Shown piece by piece: positions 63,752 to 64,000 of a stretch of DNA of 64,000 nt (position 1 is its first letter; every line of letters begins with the position of its first letter). Origin of the DNA: Monilinia fructicola. Its lineage: Eukaryota; Ascomycota; Leotiomycetes; Helotiales; Sclerotiniaceae. The translations under genes were made by a program, and so were the position numbers. A model generated the notes under the pieces. The model made no database searches and was not told the DNA's origin. It saw nothing but the letters and a program-made list of their open reading frames with translations. The DNA is taken from positions 2,826,001 through 2,890,000 of the forward strand of contig VICG01000002.1 of NCBI GenBank assembly GCA_008692225.1, read 5' to 3'.

Positions 63752-64000
63752 GGTGATATGATGTGATGTGATGGGATGTGATGTATTGTCTTGTATTGAA
63801 ACGCGAAATTGAGATGAATGTAAACAGTATTGACGCGTGATCGAAGATTGATAGAGGATGTAGATGTAAATAGAAAATTGAGGGCTTTCAAATTGAAAGT
63901 TACGCGCAATATAGTCGCGTCCAGAGGCGATATTGAAGTTTGTAAGATTCAAATATGTATTGTATCGTAGGAGTTGTTGTTGGATGATGATTGATAGATA
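63752..64000. promoter_or_regulatory. HMG-box gene upstream region
   Basis: The 249 bp upstream of the HMG-box start, with a 'gatgtgatg' repeat just before the ATG (63758-63784). Probable 5' leader and promoter. Confidence 0.5.

Overview
The window is nuclear DNA of a filamentous ascomycete. The genes carry short GT...AG introns of about 45-110 nt. The set is typically fungal: RPB1, UTP11, CMC1, SWD1 (COMPASS), glutathione reductase, a fungal GT2 polysaccharide synthase, GH16 and GH71 glycosidases, and a STAND/NLR-like protein. AT-rich islands and decayed transposons fit RIP. Protein style and intron layout suggest Leotiomycetes (Sclerotiniaceae-like: Botrytis/Sclerotinia/Monilinia); this is inference, not a database match.

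Layout: 1-4.0 kb has no clear gene. 4.0-6.9 kb (-) is a five-exon GT2 glycosyltransferase. 9.7-11.1 kb (-) is a membrane-anchored GH16 enzyme. 12.3-13.6 kb (+) is a secreted Cys-containing protein. 15.1-16.7 kb (+) is an intronless protein of unknown function. 17.0-18.6 kb holds UTP11 (-) and CMC1 (+) as a divergent pair. 19.6-20.3 kb is a broken SET-domain gene. 21.2-22.1 kb (-) is an Asn/Gly-rich, probably secreted protein with a 30-nt exon. 22-27 kb is nearly gene-free. 27.0-28.5 kb is SWD1, 29.0-31.1 kb glutathione reductase, and 33.1-38.5 kb RPB1 (all +). 41.0-41.9 kb (+) is a coiled-coil protein. 44.8-45.2 kb (-) is a small bHLH factor. 46-47 kb is a Helitron remnant. 47.9-53.1 kb (-) is a Goodbye-NACHT-ankyrin-SPRY protein. 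54.8-57.2 kb (-) is a GH71 alpha-1,3-glucanase. 57.2-62.7 kb is repeats plus a RIP-degraded TIR element. 62.7-63.8 kb (-) is an HMG-box protein.

The strongest cross-cutting signal is a set of single-base frame breaks, most of them one extra base in a homopolymer. They occur in SWD1 (three), glutathione reductase, the SET gene, the bHLH gene, GH71 (two) and the NLR/SPRY locus. Removing the extra base restores family-like sequence, and where the whole exon chain could be checked it gives a full-length multiple of three. Because SWD1 and glutathione reductase are normally important genes, assembly error is the simplest explanation, but pseudogenisation is possible, especially for the SET and NLR loci.

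The genes do not form one pathway. Several concern the cell wall (GT2, GH16, GH71, secreted proteins); others are transcription/chromatin (RPB1, SWD1, bHLH, HMG), ribosome biogenesis (UTP11), mitochondrial assembly (CMC1) and redox (glutathione reductase).
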